Shown here in pieces: positions 28,024 to 37,271 of a DNA stretch of 64,000 nt. The notes under the pieces were generated by a model, which was not told the origin of the DNA, ran no database searches, and saw only the letters and a program-made list of their open reading frames with translations. This stretch comes from Microcystis panniformis FACHB-1757 (GTDB taxonomy: Bacteria > Cyanobacteriota > Cyanobacteriia > Cyanobacteriales > Microcystaceae): positions 3,782,001-3,846,000 of the forward strand of contig NZ_CP011339.1 in NCBI RefSeq assembly GCF_001264245.1, in the 5' to 3' direction. Position 1 is the first letter of the stretch, and each line of letters begins with the position of its first letter. A program made the position numbers and the translations under genes.

Positions 28024-29712
28024 TTAACGATGTTGAAAAGCTTCGATCGCCGCCGGCAAAGTATAGTAAATTCTCTCCTGGCTAATTTTATCTAACAAGC
28101 GAGAACGTTGCAATTGTAAGTACAGATCGTGTTTAACCCTAGCGAGGGCAAAAACTATACCCTGTCTTGATAATTCTGCCGCTAGTTCCTCAAGAATCTC
28201 CACGGCTGTACTATCCAATTCCCCGATCGCCTCCGTATTCAAGACAAACCATTCTACCGGTTTTGTCTCCCGGGCAATGGCACTGAGGGCGCGACGTTTA
28301 AAGTCGGCCGCATTAGCAAAAAATAAGGGGGCATCGTAACGATAGATAACTAACCCCGGTATTGTTTGCGCTTCCGGCCAATCCTGGAGCGCGTGTAAAC
28401 CCATCACCCCCGGAACCGTACCCAAGACCGCGTCATCGGGCCGGGTAATGCGGGCCAATAAATCGATAACCGAGAGACCGATGGCGATGGCAACCCCGCT
28501 TAAAATCCCCGTGGTTAGCACCCCCACCATGGTCAGGACAGCGAGATTAAACTCACTATTGCGAAAGCTTTTTAGTCGTTTAGCGCCAGCAATATCCACC
28601 AGTTTACAGGCCGCATAAATCACCAGCGCACCCAAAGCGGCCTTGGGAAAGAGTGCCAGTAGCGGACCGAGGGAGAAAATGACCGCCACCACCACCACTG
28701 CCACCACCAGGGAGTAAATCTGACTTTTACTACCCACCGAATCGCCCACCGCGGTGCGACTGGCGCTGCTGCTGATGGGAAATCCCTGACAAAAACCCGC
28801 CGCCAGATTCCCCAGTCCCAGGGCTAAAAATTCTTGATTGGCATCGATTTCTTGGTTATGACGTGCGGCGAAGGCTCTGGCGGTCAAGACGTTATCGGAA
28901 TAGCCCACCAGGGCAATGCCGACGGCTGCGGTTCCTAGGGGTAGTAATTGGGAAAAATCTAGGGTTGGTAAGCCAAAATTGGGCAAAGTATTGCTAATTT
29001 TACCCACTACTGCCACCCCTTCTCCATCAAGATGGAGGGTAGCGACGGCGAGGGTTCCCAGTAAAACTGCCAGCAAGGGACCTGGTGCTTTAGGAAAATA
29101 TTTTTGGATGATAAATAGAAATAGTAGCAGCAATAGAGCTAGGCTAAGGGTTGGCCAGTGCCATTGGTTTATTCCCCAGAAAAAAGCGAAAATTTCTTTA
29201 AAAACCGTATTTTCACGGATTGACAAACCACTAATTTTACCCAGTTGTCCCGCAATCATGATCACCGCCACTCCCGCCATATAACCGATCAGGATCGGTT
29301 TGGAGAGTAAATTAGCTAGAAATCCCAAGCGGGCGATATAAGCGACAAAACAGATTAAACCGACCATTAATGCTAAAAAAGCCGCTAAACTGCCGTAATT
29401 TTCCCCTTGAAGGCTCACCAGAGGTGCGATCGCTGCCGCCGTCATCACTGCTGTGGTCGATTCTGGTCCGAGGGACAGTTGCGGTGAGGAGCCGAAAAGG
29501 GCATAAACTAAGGCCGCTGGCACGAGAGTCCACAATCCCACCACCGGCTCGACCCCGGCCAGATCGCCGTAGGCCATACACTGGGGAATAGCGTAGGCTG
29601 CCACGGTGACACCGGCGAGGATATCTCGGCCCAGCCACTGCCATTGATAGGAGCGCAGGTTTTTTGGCCCCGGTAAATCAGAAAAATCGACTCGTCGGGA
29701 GTTTTTACTCAT
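28024..29712 (-). CDS. SulP-family anion permease with C-terminal STAS domain
   Basis: A 562-residue inner-membrane protein. The SulP core has about 10-14 hydrophobic helices with the family landmarks DILAGVTVAAYAIPQCMAYGDLAGVEPVVGL, FGSSPQLSLGPESTTAV and CQGFPISSSASRTAVGDSVGSKSQIYSL. A STAS domain (about 440-560: FVLNTEAIGELDSTAVEILEEL) ends the protein. SulP proteins carry sulfate, bicarbonate or other anions; cyanobacterial BicA is one branch, but the N-terminus here does not look like BicA. The substrate cannot be decided. Confidence 0.9.
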   Translation of the reverse strand: MSKNSRRVDFSDLPGPKNLRSYQWQWLGRDILAGVTVAAYAIPQCMAYGDLAGVEPVVGLWTLVPAALVYALFGSSPQLSLGPESTTAVMTAAAIAPLVSLQGENYGSLAAFLALMVGLICFVAYIARLGFLANLLSKPILIGYMAGVAVIMIAGQLGKISGLSIRENTVFKEIFAFFWGINQWHWPTLSLALLLLLFLFIIQKYFPKAPGPLLAVLLGTLAVATLHLDGEGVAVVGKISNTLPNFGLPTLDFSQLLPLGTAAVGIALVGYSDNVLTARAFAARHNQEIDANQEFLALGLGNLAAGFCQGFPISSSASRTAVGDSVGSKSQIYSLVVAVVVVAVIFSLGPLLALFPKAALGALVIYAACKLVDIAGAKRLKSFRNSEFNLAVLTMVGVLTTGILSGVAIAIGLSVIDLLARITRPDDAVLGTVPGVMGLHALQDWPEAQTIPGLVIYRYDAPLFFANAADFKRRALSAIARETKPVEWFVLNTEAIGELDSTAVEILEELAAELSRQGIVFALARVKHDLYLQLQRSRLLDKISQERIYYTLPAAIEAFQHR

Positions 29713-29840
29713 ATTTTCTCTGTCAACGGCGACTTAACCTAATCTTAACGGAAGAATTAGCTAGGAAAAGCCTTGAGGCTGAGACATTTTCTGTCAGCAG
29801 GATATTTATACCATGTTAACCGCAATTTTAGTTAAATTGG

Positions 29841-30524
29841 CTAAATATACTCGGAAATATCCTCTTGACAATCATCGGCTAAGTATGATAGGGCGCGGAA
29901 GCGTAAACCGACTAATTGTTCGTAGAGAGGATTTAACTTGCACAGAGGCGGAATATGGACTAACTTATGACCAAACAGCACGATATCGCGTTCAAAAGGA
30001 CATTGAGGCGGAACCATTTTGCAGATAAACCGGGCCAAGCGCGGATCGTGCATTTCTACCCCATCTAACCAATCTTTGAGGGGATGCAGCAGATCTGGGT
30101 GGGGATGTTCGGCACTGATAAACTCGGATTTCTGCGCTTCCGTGGTAATTTCGGGAATTTCACAGATAGTATGTTCTAAAGCTGACAGGGCCTCGATTTC
30201 TAACCCGAAAGCATCCCGATAACTATGCAGTAATGCCGCTTCTGCGGGGGAATAAATGCCATCGGCGATTGCTACCATGACCGCCGTGCGGAGGAAGTTT
30301 TCTGATATTTTGGGGTCATGACCGAAACTTGCGGCCAATTCTTCGGGACTAATCGATTGATAGAGAACGTGGTCGTCATCTAATTCTAATTCGTGAGCGA
30401 AACGGGCGATCGATTCCTGTTCGCTGGTGCTATAATCCCCATCACACCAAGCAATTGTCAGTAATCCCCGTAACCAGTCCCTAACTTGTTCGTTAGTGTA
30501 GCGGTATTGAACAGAGCTAACCAT
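29841..30524 (-). CDS. TerB-like plus Mo-dependent nitrogenase C-terminal (Mo-nitro_C) domain protein
   Basis: 227 residues. The first half (about 10-130: LLTIAWCDGDYSTSEQESIARFA, VMVAIADGIYSPAEAALLHSY) resembles the helical TerB/DjlA-like repeat with acidic metal-binding pairs. The second half (about 145-227: LKDWLDGVEMHDPRLARFICKMVPPQCPFERDI and GHKLVHIPPLCKLNPLYEQL) matches the cyanobacterial Mo-nitro_C domain, named for homology to a nitrogenase-associated segment. No nitrogenase genes are present. The function is unknown. Confidence 0.75.
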   Translation of the reverse strand: MVSSVQYRYTNEQVRDWLRGLLTIAWCDGDYSTSEQESIARFAHELELDDDHVLYQSISPEELAASFGHDPKISENFLRTAVMVAIADGIYSPAEAALLHSYRDAFGLEIEALSALEHTICEIPEITTEAQKSEFISAEHPHPDLLHPLKDWLDGVEMHDPRLARFICKMVPPQCPFERDIVLFGHKLVHIPPLCKLNPLYEQLVGLRFRALSYLADDCQEDISEYI

Positions 30525-30764
30525 AGGTATTGCTAAAACTGATTTCTAGTTTCTCAATTTAATTCTACCCATCGCCCCCGGATTCTAGTGGCCCCCGTTC
30601 ACATCATGTAACCATTGCAACTATCCTTATGGTCAGCTAGGAAGTTTTCGTTTTTCATCTGGCATAATCGGGCAATTTTCGCCCCTAGGAGCAGGGGTAA
30701 GGGTTGGTGCTTTTTGCTCCTTCCCCACCCGCGTCAGTCCTGCTGAAAAGGCGGATTTCTGGGA

Positions 30765-32150
30765 TTAACGTCCAATCCCGAGGTAACGGAAACCGGCTGC
30801 TGTCACCACAGCAGGATCGAGGAAATTGCGACCATCAATCAACACGGGTTCGCGCATGGTTTTAGCCATTTTGCCGTAGTCAAGACGGAGGAATTCTTGC
30901 CATTCCGTCACCACCACCAAAGCGTCACAACCATCAGCCAATCTTTCCGGATCCGATTCGATAATCACACCGCTTAGACCGTGACTTAAACCACTTTGGG
31001 AAACGATCGGATCATAGGCTTTTACCTTAGCACCTAAACGATTTAACTGTTCAATCATGGTTAAAGCCGGAGCATCGCGCATATCATCGGTATCGGGTTT
31101 AAAAGTTAATCCCAACAAACCGACGGTTTTACCCTTGAGGATTTTTAATTCCTGTTGCAGTTTTTCGATCGCAATTGTCCGTTGACGTTTGTTAACATTG
31201 ATAGCGGCGTTAAGTAATTCCGTTTCGTAACCGTAGTCTTCCGCGGTATGTACCAAAGCCGACACATCTTTGGGGAAACAGGAACCCCCCCAACCGATCC
31301 CGGCCGAGAGGAACTTGCTGCCGATACGGGAATCTAAACCGATACCTTTAGCCACTTGGGTGACATCGGCTCCCACGCGATCGCAGATGTTAGCTACTTC
31401 GTTAATAAAGCTAATTTTGGTGGCTAGGAAGGCATTAGCGGCGTATTTAATCATTTCCGCCGAACTGAGATCCGTAACGACTACGGGAACGGGAGGCAAG
31501 GAGGTATCCTCAGCGAATTGGCGTTTAACCAAAGGCGCGTACAATTCCTTCATCATTTCGATGGCTTTCGGGTTATTACTGCCTAAAACAATGCGATCGG
31601 GGTTAAAAGTATCATAAACCGCTGAACCTTCCCGTAAAAATTCGGGATTACTGACCACATCGAATTCCGCTTCAATGCGTTCTAGTGTACTAATACCGCC
31701 ACCAGCGGCCACGAGATTTTTTTGTCTCTCGGCCACTCCATCGAGGACGATCATCCGTACCCAATCCCCGGAACCGATGGGAACGGTAGATTTATTGACG
31801 ATTACTTTATAACCACCGTTGAGATGGGCCCCAATACCCCGGGCCACCGCTTCCACATAACGGGTGTCACTTTCTCCAGTGGGTAGTGCTGGTGTACCAA
31901 CAGCGATAAAGAGGATTTCGCCGTGTTTAACTCCCGCTTCTAGATCCGCGGAGAATTCCAGATTGCCGGAGGCTGCCGAAGACTGCATTAATTCCGATAA
32001 CCCCGGTTCATAGATGGGGGATTGTCCCGATTTCATCAATTTGACTTTTTCTTCATTGTTGTCAATACAGATAACATGATGGCCGATATGTGCTAGGCAA
32101 ACCCCAGTGACTAAACCCACATAACCCGTTCCGATAACACAAACACGCAT
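30765..32150 (-). CDS. ugd: UDP-glucose 6-dehydrogenase
   Basis: The enzyme oxidises UDP-glucose to UDP-glucuronate with two NAD+. The 461-residue protein has the N-terminal Rossmann motif VIGTGYVGLVTGVCLA, NKSTVPIGSGD, SNPEFLREGSAVYD, the active-site region GIGWGGSCFPKDVSAL with the catalytic cysteine, and LGLTFKPDTDDMRDAPA. ATG at 32150 fits the family start, with GGAG 9 nt upstream. The gene lies 45 bp behind UDP-glucuronate decarboxylase on the same strand. Together they make UDP-xylose from UDP-glucose. Confidence 0.95.
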   Translation of the reverse strand: MRVCVIGTGYVGLVTGVCLAHIGHHVICIDNNEEKVKLMKSGQSPIYEPGLSELMQSSAASGNLEFSADLEAGVKHGEILFIAVGTPALPTGESDTRYVEAVARGIGAHLNGGYKVIVNKSTVPIGSGDWVRMIVLDGVAERQKNLVAAGGGISTLERIEAEFDVVSNPEFLREGSAVYDTFNPDRIVLGSNNPKAIEMMKELYAPLVKRQFAEDTSLPPVPVVVTDLSSAEMIKYAANAFLATKISFINEVANICDRVGADVTQVAKGIGLDSRIGSKFLSAGIGWGGSCFPKDVSALVHTAEDYGYETELLNAAINVNKRQRTIAIEKLQQELKILKGKTVGLLGLTFKPDTDDMRDAPALTMIEQLNRLGAKVKAYDPIVSQSGLSHGLSGVIIESDPERLADGCDALVVVTEWQEFLRLDYGKMAKTMREPVLIDGRNFLDPAVVTAAGFRYLGIGR

Positions 32151-32195
32151 GATAATCACTCCAGTGACAATTAGGTTAAATTTATTGATTAGGGA

Positions 32196-33122
32196 TTAGC
32201 TTAGACGAGAACGGAAATCCTCGATCGTCATTTTTAAACCCTGACTTAGAGGAATAGTTGGACTCCAATCCAGATAAGTTTTAGCACGAGTGATATCCGG
32301 TTGTCGTTGCTTGGGATCATCTTCCGGCAGTGGTTGATAGACCAATTCGGCCTCGGGATTAATCATGCCTTGGATCACTTGCGCTAATTCCAGAATTGTG
32401 TATTCGTCGGGATTGCCGAGATTAACCGGCCCGATAAAGTCCCCATTCATCAAACGCATTAACCCTTCCACCAGGTCAGAAACATAGCAAAAACTGCGGG
32501 TTTGGGAACCTTGACCATAAACCGTCAGGGGTTCACCGCGCAAAGCTTGCACGACGAAATTACTCACCACTCGACCATCGTTTTCTAGCATTCGCGGGCC
32601 GTAGGTGTTGAAAATCCGGGCCACCCGGATATCGACTTTATGCTCCCGATAATACTCAAAAGCCAGGGTTTCCGCTACCCGTTTACCTTCGTCATAACAG
32701 GAACGCGGTCCGATGCAGTTGACATTACCTCGATATTCTTCCGTTTGCGGATGCACATCGGGATCGCCATAGACTTCTGAGGTAGAAGCGAGCAAAAATC
32801 GCGCTTTTACCCTTTTAGCTAGGCCTAGCATATACATAGTCCCTAAAACATTGGTTTTAATCGTTTTTACGGGGTTATATTGATAGTGAATTGGGGAAGC
32901 GGGACAGGCCAGGTGATAAATCTGATCGACTTCTAGACGGATCGGCTCGGTGATATCGTGACGAATTAGCTCAAAATAAGGATTTCCTAGCCATTTAACG
33001 ATATTTCTGCGCGTCCCTGTGTAGAAGTTATCCAGACAGATCACTTCATGACCCTGTTCCATCAAGCGATCGATTAGATGGGAACCGATAAAACCCGCAC
33101 CGCCTGTAACTAGGATTCTCAT
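32196..33122 (-). CDS. UDP-glucuronate decarboxylase (UDP-xylose synthase), SDR family
   Basis: A 308-residue extended short-chain dehydrogenase/reductase. The NAD loop is VTGGAGFIGSHLIDRL. STSEVYGDP carries the catalytic Ser/Thr, and RSCYDEGKRVAETL carries the YxxxK pair in the order typical of UXS enzymes. IFNTYGPRM and QTRSFCYVSDLVEGL complete the signature. It converts UDP-glucuronate to UDP-xylose for extracellular polysaccharide. It is first in the pair with ugd. Confidence 0.93.
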   Translation of the reverse strand: MRILVTGGAGFIGSHLIDRLMEQGHEVICLDNFYTGTRRNIVKWLGNPYFELIRHDITEPIRLEVDQIYHLACPASPIHYQYNPVKTIKTNVLGTMYMLGLAKRVKARFLLASTSEVYGDPDVHPQTEEYRGNVNCIGPRSCYDEGKRVAETLAFEYYREHKVDIRVARIFNTYGPRMLENDGRVVSNFVVQALRGEPLTVYGQGSQTRSFCYVSDLVEGLMRLMNGDFIGPVNLGNPDEYTILELAQVIQGMINPEAELVYQPLPEDDPKQRQPDITRAKTYLDWSPTIPLSQGLKMTIEDFRSRLS

Positions 33123-33207
33123 GTAATCGACAAGTAAACATATAAAATTATTCTTAAAATACCCTTACGCTGGCTTTTTGGCAAATATTTTTTGAGGAGG
33201 TGTTAAG

Positions 33208-33248
33208 TATCAGTTATCAGTTATCAGTTATCAGTTATCAGTTATCAG
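33208..33248. repeat. (TTATCAG)n tandem repeat between UXS and polA
   Basis: About six copies of TTATCAG, the inverse of CTGATAA, end in a HIP1 site. They lie in the 209-bp divergent spacer, about 80 bp upstream of the polA start. Confidence 0.9.
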
Positions 33249-33331
33249 CGATCGCCGATGCCAGGCTAATGGCTGAATAATGGCTCGGTAATCCTTAAAA
33301 TGGAAATAACACGCAAATTTGAGGCTAGATT

Positions 33332-36202
33332 ATGACCAGTGCCGAGCAAAATAAGCTATTTATCCTGATTGATGGGCATTCTTTGGCTTTTCGTGCCTAT
33401 TATGCCTTTGCTAAGTCTCGTTCTGGCCCTCTCCGTACTTCTACCGGCATTCCCACCAGTGTTTGTTTTGGGTTTTTAAACTCTCTGATGCAGTTACTAG
33501 AAACTCAAAAACCCACTTATTTAGCGGTCGCTTTTGATTTAGCAGTTCCTTCTTTTCGCCACGAAGCTGATGTCAATTATAAGGCTAATCGGCAAGAAAC
33601 TCCCGAAGAATTTCCCCCCGATTTAACTAATCTGCAAAGTCTCTTGGCAGCGATGAATATTCCTATTGTGACTTCCCCGGGTTACGAAGCAGATGATGTT
33701 TTAGGAACTTTGGCAAAACAGGCTGGCGATAATGGTTATACAGTCAAGATTTTAACAGGCGATCGAGATTTATTTCAATTGGTAGATGAGGAGAAAAAAA
33801 CCACGGTTCTCTATCTGGATATTAATGCAGTCAAAAGTACATCGGGACAGGGTTATACAGAATTTAATTCCCAAGCTGTCACGGAAAAGTTAGGGGTGAC
33901 ACCAAAACAGGTAGTAGATTTTAAGGCTCTTTGCGGTGATAAGTCTGATAATATCCCCGGGGTGCGCGGAATTGGCGAAAAAACAGCAATAGATTTATTA
34001 AAAAAATACAATAACTTAGAGGACATATATACCAATCTGGAATCGATCAAGGGAATGGTAAAAACTAAATTATTAGAGGGTAAAACCGCCGCCGAAAGTT
34101 CTCGCTATTTAGCCAAAATTGCCCTTGATGCCCCCGTTAGCCTCGATGAAGAGAAATTTCGTCTCCGAGGTTTTGATCGGCGTTTAGTTAAACCTTTATT
34201 GGAAAGATTGGAGTTAAAGAAAATTCTCCAGAAACTCGATCAAATTCAACAGCAGCTAGGTGGCACTCCTACCCTAGAATTAACTAGCGATGCTGATTCT
34301 AATCAATTGTCTCTGTTTGATTTACCCCCTATTTCTCCACCGGTTCTAATTACTCCCGACATTATTGATACTATTCCTAAGTTAGATGCTCTACTGGCCA
34401 AATTAACAACTTTTACTAATCGGCAATTTCCCGTCGCTTGGGACACCGAAACTACGGATTTAAATCCTCGTGTAGCCAAATTAGTCGGCATCGGTTGCTG
34501 TTGGGGAAAAGAATTAAATTCTCTGGCCTATATTCCTATCGGCCACCAGAACGGTGATAATTTAAATCTAGAGATAGTCCTCGAAAAATTACGCCCAATT
34601 TTAGCTGGTGATAATTATCCGAAAGTCTTCCAGAATGCGAAATTTGATATTGATGTTTTTTATCATCAAGGAATTACCGTTAAAGGTCTAGTTTTTGATA
34701 CTATGGTGGCTAGTTATGTCCTCCATCCCGAACTAACTCATAATCTCGAAGATTTATGCGATCGCTATTTGGACGGTATCACTTCCCTTAGTTATAAAAG
34801 TCTCGGTATTCCTGGGGGAAAAACCATCGCTGATTTAGATATCTCCACCACTGCCAACTACTGTGGATTAGATGCCTACGCTACCTATTTACTTCGAGAA
34901 AAATTACAGGCAGAATTAACTAAAATTCCCTCTTTATATCAATTATTCTCAGAAGTAGAATCTCCCCTCGTCATGGTGCTGTGGCAGATGGAAAATTATG
35001 GTATAAAAATTAATGTCAATTATCTAAAAAACTTGTCCCAGCAACTAGAAAGAGACTTAGCAGACATAGAAAAAAAAGCCTATGAATCCATCGGAGAAAC
35101 TTTTAATCTTGGCTCTCCTAAACAGTTAAGTGAAATCCTCTTTGATCGACTAGAACTCAATCGCAAAAAATCCAGAAAAACTAAAACAGGTTACTCTACC
35201 GATCAAAGTGTTTTAGAGAAACTACAAGGAGATCATCCCCTAATTGATTATATCCTTGAACATCGCACCTTATCCAAATTAAAATCCACCTATGTGGATG
35301 CTTTACCGAAATTAGCCGAACCAAAAACCGCACGATTACATACAGATTTTAATCAAACCATCACCAGCACCGGACGCTTATCATCTTCCAATCCTAACCT
35401 ACAAAATATCCCCATTCGCAGTGAATTTTCCCGGCGAATTCGTCAAGCTTTTATTCCCGAAGATGGTTACTTATTAGTATCAGCGGACTACTCACAAATC
35501 GAGTTAAGAATTCTCGCTCATCTCAGTCAAGAACCAGTTTTATTAGAAGCCTATCGTAGTAATCAAGATGTTCATAAAGTCACCGCTCAATTGCTCTTTG
35601 ATAAAGGGGAAATTACCCCAGAAGAACGCAGTTTAGGGAAAACCATTAACTTCGGAGTTATTTACGGCATGGGAGCGCAAAAATTCGCCCGTGAATCGAA
35701 ATTAACCGTAGAACAGGGCAGAAAATTTATTGAAAAATATCATCAACGTTATGCCCAAGTATTTGAGTATTTAGAGAATAGCAAAAAACAAGCAATTGCT
35801 CAGGGATATGTGGAAACTATTTTGGGTAGAAGACGTTATTTTAACTTCGATAATCCTCTCTTAAAAAGACTGCGAGGACTGTCCTTACATGACATCGATT
35901 TAGATAGCCTCAAACTCAACAACGAGGAGGCACAATTATTAAGATCGGCTGCTAATGCGCCCATTCAGGGTTCCAGTGCTGATATTATTAAAGTAGCGAT
36001 GGTAAAATTGGCCGAGGTACTGCAAAATTATCGAGCGAGATTACTGCTGCAAGTCCATGATGAATTAGTCTTGGAAGTACCGAGGGAAGAATGGCCATCC
36101 CTAGAGTCAAAAATCAAGACGACTATGGAAGAAGCTGTCTCCTTGACGATCCCTCTCTTGGTAGAAATAAAAGCCGGTGACAATTGGATGGAAACCAAAT
36201 AA
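33332..36202 (+). CDS. polA: DNA polymerase I
   Basis: A 956-residue three-domain enzyme for Okazaki-fragment processing and repair. Residues about 1-300 are the 5'-3' exonuclease (LIDGHSLAFRAYYAF, YEADDVLGTLAK, TGDRDLFQLV, CGDKSDNIPGVRGIGEKTA). About 330-540 is the 3'-5' exonuclease (WDTETTDLNP, FQNAKFDIDVF, YCGLDAYATYLL), whose acidic residues look intact. About 560-956 is the polymerase (TGRLSSSNPNLQNIPIRSE, VSADYSQIELRILAHLS, GKTINFGVIYGMG, LLQVHDELVLEVP). It is followed after 4 nt by a small conserved-looking ORF. Confidence 0.97.
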   Translation: MTSAEQNKLFILIDGHSLAFRAYYAFAKSRSGPLRTSTGIPTSVCFGFLNSLMQLLETQKPTYLAVAFDLAVPSFRHEADVNYKANRQETPEEFPPDLTNLQSLLAAMNIPIVTSPGYEADDVLGTLAKQAGDNGYTVKILTGDRDLFQLVDEEKKTTVLYLDINAVKSTSGQGYTEFNSQAVTEKLGVTPKQVVDFKALCGDKSDNIPGVRGIGEKTAIDLLKKYNNLEDIYTNLESIKGMVKTKLLEGKTAAESSRYLAKIALDAPVSLDEEKFRLRGFDRRLVKPLLERLELKKILQKLDQIQQQLGGTPTLELTSDADSNQLSLFDLPPISPPVLITPDIIDTIPKLDALLAKLTTFTNRQFPVAWDTETTDLNPRVAKLVGIGCCWGKELNSLAYIPIGHQNGDNLNLEIVLEKLRPILAGDNYPKVFQNAKFDIDVFYHQGITVKGLVFDTMVASYVLHPELTHNLEDLCDRYLDGITSLSYKSLGIPGGKTIADLDISTTANYCGLDAYATYLLREKLQAELTKIPSLYQLFSEVESPLVMVLWQMENYGIKINVNYLKNLSQQLERDLADIEKKAYESIGETFNLGSPKQLSEILFDRLELNRKKSRKTKTGYSTDQSVLEKLQGDHPLIDYILEHRTLSKLKSTYVDALPKLAEPKTARLHTDFNQTITSTGRLSSSNPNLQNIPIRSEFSRRIRQAFIPEDGYLLVSADYSQIELRILAHLSQEPVLLEAYRSNQDVHKVTAQLLFDKGEITPEERSLGKTINFGVIYGMGAQKFARESKLTVEQGRKFIEKYHQRYAQVFEYLENSKKQAIAQGYVETILGRRRYFNFDNPLLKRLRGLSLHDIDLDSLKLNNEEAQLLRSAANAPIQGSSADIIKVAMVKLAEVLQNYRARLLLQVHDELVLEVPREEWPSLESKIKTTMEEAVSLTIPLLVEIKAGDNWMETK

Positions 36203-36206
36203 AACT

Positions 36207-36452
36207 ATGATCGAAAACAGACAATTTTTAACCCCAGAAGAATCCGCAGATGTGGACGCTGCCCTCTTAACTTCTCCCGAAAAATTCCTGACTCGTTTAA
36301 CGATTTCTTCCCTACGCTTACTAAAAATAATCGCCGAAGATACGGGAGTAACCCTAGAAGAACTGACCCATAAACAGGTCATTCAATGGCTAGAAAAAGA
36401 TAGTAAACTGCGTCGGGAACAGGGGATCGAAGCGGCAGTGCTGAAATGGTAA
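36207..36452 (+). CDS. Small hypothetical protein in operon with polA
   Basis: An 81-residue soluble, helical, charged protein (MIENRQFLTPEESADVDAALL, then LLKIIAEDTGVTLEELTHKQVIQWLEKDSKLRREQGIEAAVLKW). It starts 4 nt after the polA stop, so it is probably co-transcribed. The family is not recognised. No metal or catalytic motif is visible. Confidence 0.7.
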   Translation: MIENRQFLTPEESADVDAALLTSPEKFLTRLTISSLRLLKIIAEDTGVTLEELTHKQVIQWLEKDSKLRREQGIEAAVLKW

Positions 36453-36527
36453 ATAAACTCTTAAAAAATCAGCTACCCCTGACAATTTATGCTAGTTTTT
36501 AGCTATAAAGTTACTGGAGTTACAACA

Positions 36528-36737
36528 ATGACAATTACCCTAAAAGTGCCTAGTATTGCCTGTGAAGGTTGCGCTAATACCATTACTAAAGCGATTAATA
36601 ATCAGCAACCAGCAGCCCAAATATCGGTGGATGTAGCCAATAAAATCGTCACGGTAGAAACCACCGCATCCCCCGCAGAAATTGCCCAATGGATCAGCGA
36701 AGTCGGCCATACTGTTGAGTCTGGGAGTGAGGGTTGA
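36528..36737 (+). CDS. Heavy-metal-associated (HMA) domain protein, Atx1-like copper chaperone
   Basis: 69 residues forming a single HMA domain: MTITLKVPSIACEGCANTITKAIN with the CxxC metal site, then ISVDVANKIVTVETTASPAEIAQWISEVGHTVE. Cyanobacterial ScAtx1 delivers Cu(I) to the P-type ATPases CtaA and PacS. ATG at 36528 with GGAG 8 nt upstream is the best start; the frame upstream is not part of the domain. The residue two before the first cysteine is Ile rather than the usual Met. No copper ATPase is nearby. Confidence 0.88.
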   Translation: MTITLKVPSIACEGCANTITKAINNQQPAAQISVDVANKIVTVETTASPAEIAQWISEVGHTVESGSEG

Positions 36738-36773
36738 CATCCTCCCCCGTTAAAAATAGACCTCTGGTAAAAA

Positions 36774-36869
36774 TCAAAAATTGTCGTGATTATTGTTGAA
36801 TGTCATCTCGAATACTGCTCGACTGAAACCTTCTACAAAGCTAAGTGCTTTATTTGCTGTGTCAATCAT
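36774..36869 (-). pseudogene. Truncated HEPN/HepT-like toxin fragment
   Basis: A 31-codon frame starts with an ATG that overlaps the stop of the preceding mntA-like gene. It reads MIDTANKALSFVEGFSRAVFE and then diverges and stops. The first 20 residues resemble the N-terminus of DUF86/HepT proteins (D-x-A-x-x-AL-x-FV-x-G), which normally run to about 110 residues and are the toxins of MNT/HEPN pairs. The catalytic RxxxxxY region is missing. Homology is inferred from a short stretch. Confidence 0.5.
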
Positions 36870-37155
36870 GAACATAACACACCTCTGCTGTTGCTAAAAC
36901 ACGCTCACGAATATGATGATTAAGAGATTTGATGGTAACGAGATCAATAGTACGTCCATCAAATAATTGAGATAATTCTTCTTGAATTTGATGAAGTTTG
37001 AAAAAACTAGGGGTAAAACCAAGTTCAAACTCAACGAGCATATAAATATCACTATCTGCGGTGAAATCATCTCGTAAAACTGAACCAAATAAGGAAAGTT
37101 TATGAATATGCCAATGTTGACAAAGTTGTGAGAGTTTTTCTTGAGAAATTTTCAT
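36862..37155 (-). CDS. MNT-domain nucleotidyltransferase (MntA-like) with degenerate active site
   Basis: 97 residues with the minimal nucleotidyltransferase fold: HKLSLFGSVLRDDFTADSDIYMLVEF, later DGRTIDLVTIKSLN and IRERVLATAEVCY. MntA antitoxins AMPylate and silence HepT toxins using a GSx10DxD motif. Here the motif reads D-I-Y instead of D-I-D, so one metal-binding aspartate is tyrosine (codon TAT for GAT). Its paralogue at 37924-38238 keeps DID. The gene follows a copy of the hsdS 3' end and is followed by a HepT-like scrap. Confidence 0.8.
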   Translation of the reverse strand: MKISQEKLSQLCQHWHIHKLSLFGSVLRDDFTADSDIYMLVEFELGFTPSFFKLHQIQEELSQLFDGRTIDLVTIKSLNHHIRERVLATAEVCYVHD

Positions 37156-37168
37156 ATTTTCGTGTTGA

Positions 37169-37248
37169 TCAGATTAGGTTTACCCCCAAGCTTTCTAGTT
37201 GTTGGTTTATCCAAGCGGTTGCCGTTTCTTCATCGGTTTCTATCGCTT
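37169..37248 (-). repeat. Displaced copy of the hsdS 3' end (copy 3)
   Basis: About 80 bp nearly identical to 38240-38322, coding in the hsdS frame for the DEETATAWINQQLESLG tail. It is directly upstream of the second mntA-like gene, in the same arrangement as true hsdS with the first mntA. Confidence 0.88.
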
Positions 37249-37271
37249 AGGCGTTAAATTTTCCCCCCTTT

